Positions 61,825 through 64,000 of a stretch of DNA of 64,000 bases are shown here, piece by piece. The translations under genes were made by a program, and so were the position numbers. The notes beneath the pieces are model-generated. The model ran no database searches, was not told the DNA's origin, and saw only the letters and a list, made by a program, of their open reading frames with translations. The stretch is from Larkinella punicea (GTDB lineage: Bacteria > Bacteroidota > Bacteroidia > Cytophagales > Spirosomataceae), in the NCBI RefSeq assembly GCF_003334855.1, contig NZ_QOWE01000002.1:186001-250000 (forward strand), in the 5' to 3' direction. Numbering within the stretch: the stretch's first letter is position 1; every line of letters starts with the position of its first letter.

Positions 61825-62958
61825 TCAGAAAAAACCGTCGAAATCCCCGGCTTTCTGAATCCGATATGACTTCAGCCACTGCTTCATCACGGCAGCGTCC
61901 TGAAAGTCTTTCAGATCATTTTTCAGGTTTTTGATGCTGCGTTTCAACTCCTGCACGTCGGTTTTGAAACTGAATTCCAGACTCATCGGTGACGATACAA
62001 ACAGCAGAGATTTCCCACTGATGGCTGCAAGCTGCGACTGCAGGCCGTAAAGCTGTTCTTCCAGTTCCTGGGTCTGCTGTTTCAGAATTTTGTTGTAATA
62101 CTTCAACTGCTCTTCGGCCAGCGTTTCGAGGTGATCCTGATCGATTCGGTTAAACTCCAGTTGCAAACGGAGCAAGGTCAGCAAGTCGCTTTTTTCGTAG
62201 GCTTCCGTAATCCGCTTCATCACCTCGGTTTTGCGCAGTTTCTCGGCTTCGTCGGGTTCCCGGTCAGGGTGAAAGGCCTTCACCAGATCCATGTAAACCG
62301 TCCGCACGGCTTTCGTGATGCTGCGTTCTTCGGTCTGTTTTTTGGCTTCCCGCTCCAGTTGCTTTTTGGTTTTTGGCCGCTGGGCGCGTCGCTCCTCGGT
62401 TTGCCGTTGTTGCGCTTCGTAAGTTGCCTGCTGTTCTTCCAGTTTTTGCCGCAGGTGTTCCGCCATTTTTTCGGGGGAACTCACGTCCGCATCGTCGTCA
62501 AACTCGACGCCAAACATGCTACTGTACATGGCTTTCATGGCCTCCGACGTCAGCTCGTCGGCTTCGGCGGTGGTGGCGTCAAAACCGTCGGGGTCATACT
62601 TGTCGTAGATCGGTTTCAGGTCGTCCAGACCGTGCTCGGAGATGAGGTCATAGGTCAGATTCAGGATGATATCGACCAGTTTTTTCCGTTCATTGGCCTT
62701 GAAAGTGCCGGAATCGTGGGCGCGATCGAAAACCCGAACCAGCGCGGCCCGTTGCTCATGAAATTCCGTTTGCAACGGCAGGAGTTCGGTCTGAATGCGT
62801 TGCTGAATGCGGGTTGAAGCCTCCCGGTATTCCACCAGCTCTTTTTCCAGCGTCTCGATTTTCCGGGTCAGGCGGTTAAACTCCTTCTGGGGTTTCGACA
62901 GCATGTCCTTGTCTTTCGTACTCCCGATCCGGATAATCTGCTGGGCTTGTGGTTTCAT
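61825..62958 (-). CDS. J-domain-containing coiled-coil protein
   Basis: The protein has 377 residues. Long coiled-coil stretches (about 20-70, 165-215 and 280-310) flank a J-domain-like region near 210-260 with the H230-P231-D232 tripeptide (KAFHPDREPDEAEK) followed by VMKRITEAYEKSDLLTLLRL, the usual last helices of a J domain. The HPD stimulates an Hsp70 partner. No zinc-finger or Gly/Phe region of canonical DnaJ is present. The acidic segment VEFDDDADVSSPE is unusual. It is likely a specialised co-chaperone in the cytoplasm. It lies 158 bp downstream of the TolC-family gene on the same strand. Confidence 0.82.
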   Translation of the reverse strand: MKPQAQQIIRIGSTKDKDMLSKPQKEFNRLTRKIETLEKELVEYREASTRIQQRIQTELLPLQTEFHEQRAALVRVFDRAHDSGTFKANERKKLVDIILNLTYDLISEHGLDDLKPIYDKYDPDGFDATTAEADELTSEAMKAMYSSMFGVEFDDDADVSSPEKMAEHLRQKLEEQQATYEAQQRQTEERRAQRPKTKKQLEREAKKQTEERSITKAVRTVYMDLVKAFHPDREPDEAEKLRKTEVMKRITEAYEKSDLLTLLRLQLEFNRIDQDHLETLAEEQLKYYNKILKQQTQELEEQLYGLQSQLAAISGKSLLFVSSPMSLEFSFKTDVQELKRSIKNLKNDLKDFQDAAVMKQWLKSYRIQKAGDFDGFF

Positions 62959-63116
62959 GGGCCGTTGACGTAGTGAGTGGCAAAAATAAGAATATGGATT
63001 TGGAAATTATTCCGGAGAACCGCTCATTCTAAAAAAACTTTCGTAGCTTCTGCTTCCCCGGTGCCGTCAATCGCCGAAATTTCCTCAACCTCTTTGCCCC
63101 TCAGAAACGCCCGTTC

Positions 63117-64000
63117 TTACAAATTCCCCAGGGCTTTCCGAACCTGTACCTGCCCCAGCAATACGTCATAAACTGCCCGGAGATAGTTGTTTTCGGCCTG
63201 TTGCAGGCTGTATTCGCTGTTGCGGAAGTCGGCCAGCAGCAGCGTGCCGGCGTCGAAACGGACGCGGTCGATGGCCAGAATGTTCTGGGCCTGGGTGATG
63301 TTCTTCTGCGTTTCGGCGAGGTTTTCGCGGGCCTGATCGAGCGTGTTCCGGGCCGCCCGGAGTTCGTAGTCAAAGTCGTTTTTCAGTTGCTGAAGCGTAT
63401 TCTGATTGATCTGCGCCCGCCGGACGTAGTCCTGTTTGTTCAGCCGCGTTTGCCGCCCGTCGAACACCGGAACGTTGACCCGAACCCCCACGTAATTGTA
63501 CGGAAACCAGGTTCCGCTCTGGAAGGGATTGAACGCATCGGAAAATTGCTGGGCAAAATACGCACCATAGGCCGTTACGACCGGTGCCAGCCGGGCCTGT
63601 TCCCGGCGTTGGTTGAGTTCGTTCACCTGCCGGTTCAGTTCTTCTGTCCGCAGTTCCGGGCGATTGCCGACCGCCAGTCCCAGCGTTTGAAATTCCGCGA
63701 ACAAGGCCCGGAGCGAATCGGCGGGTTCAACAGGTTGCGGGGCGTTGATTCGGTACCGGAGATTTTCCAGACTCAGCGCATAATCGCGCTGGTCGTTGCG
63801 GTAGGTCAGTTCGGCATTGCTGAGATCCAGCGAAAACCGGTCAAACTCACTTTCCAGCAACGTCCCGGCCCGAAAACGAGCCTGCGCCTGTTCAAGATAG
63901 CCCTGCGCCCGGCTGCGGGCGCGTTCCGACAGCCGCTGTTTTTCGCGGTTGAATACCGTCTGGTAATACGCTTCCGTCACCTGTTGCCGCACCTCGACCT
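63117..64000 (-). CDS. TolC-family outer-membrane efflux protein (5' end outside window)
   Basis: Only the C-terminal 294 residues or so are visible; the frame is open to the right edge (VEVRQQVTEAYYQTVF at the boundary). Long amphipathic helices (ERARSRAQGYLEQAQARFRAG and later LDQARENLAETQKNITQAQN) and the segment NYVGVRVNVPVFDGRQTRLN are typical of TolC-like channels of tripartite pumps. The end ADFRNSEYSLQQAENNYLRA is also characteristic. Partner membrane-fusion and pump genes are presumably upstream, outside the window. Confidence 0.9.
   Translation of the reverse strand, partial: VEVRQQVTEAYYQTVFNREKQRLSERARSRAQGYLEQAQARFRAGTLLESEFDRFSLDLSNAELTYRNDQRDYALSLENLRYRINAPQPVEPADSLRALFAEFQTLGLAVGNRPELRTEELNRQVNELNQRREQARLAPVVTAYGAYFAQQFSDAFNPFQSGTWFPYNYVGVRVNVPVFDGRQTRLNKQDYVRRAQINQNTLQQLKNDFDYELRAARNTLDQARENLAETQKNITQAQNILAIDRVRFDAGTLLLADFRNSEYSLQQAENNYLRAVYDVLLGQVQVRKALGNL

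Overview
The window is chromosomal DNA from a member of the Bacteroidota, most likely a Cytophagales/Spirosomataceae bacterium close to Larkinella or Spirosoma. The reasons are two SusC/SusD outer-membrane pairs, TAnnTTTG-type promoter boxes, little sign of Shine-Dalgarno sequences, many predicted exported enzymes, and short palindromic intergenic repeats with a CCCCTAAAGGGG core. The genus is an inference. No rRNA, tRNA, CRISPR array or insertion sequence with a transposase was found.

Layout. 1-5787 (minus): a small glycan-uptake block (partial sulfatase, SusD, SusC), bounded by a complex nested repeat at 837-1141. 6422-8230: an FAD oxidoreductase and a small exported protein. 8407-46249: a large catabolic island. 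It holds a plus-strand unit (exported TIM-barrel protein, enolase-superfamily dehydratase, 2-hydroxyacid dehydrogenase, then an SGNH hydrolase), a minus-strand run of eleven genes (RidA down to an SDR, 24471 to 13787), an AraC regulator (24672-25541), and a long plus-strand run with SusC/SusD, four BNR/beta-propeller proteins, a GH32-like protein, an MFS carrier, a DHDPS/NAL-type aldolase, Gfo/Idh/MocA and SDR dehydrogenases and an M28 peptidase. 46405-49825: a small conserved protein with a broken neighbour, an osmolyte-type ABC transporter and a sugar O-acetyltransferase. 50053-64000: sensor kinase, ThuA-like protein, multidomain cytochrome c protein, plsY, M20 peptidase, DUF1207-like protein, a second ABC permease/binding fusion, a J-domain protein and a partial TolC-family protein.

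How it fits together. Four promoters in the island (8407, 24537 minus, 25590, 37085) share one 57-bp layout: AGTA-N14-AAAAGTA-N24-TAnTTTTG. The two AGTA half-sites lie 21 bp apart, and the block ends in a Bacteroidota -7 box. Two of these promoters flank the AraC gene. I infer that this AraC protein controls all four units as one regulon. The regulon would import an acidic or amino-containing glycan (SusCD, MFS), trim it in the periplasm (propeller proteins, GH32-like protein, peptidases, ceramidase-like hydrolase) and degrade sugar acids in the cytoplasm (dehydratase, HpcH and DHDPS-type aldolases, several dehydrogenases, aminotransferase, RidA). The substrate cannot be read from the sequence.

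Other notable points: both ABC permease/binding-protein fusions carry an osmolyte-binding domain whose two halves are in swapped order (an apparent circular permutation); one of two paralogous 3-hydroxyacyl-CoA-dehydrogenase-like proteins has lost its catalytic residues; and some palindromic repeats have extra blocks inserted symmetrically in both arms.
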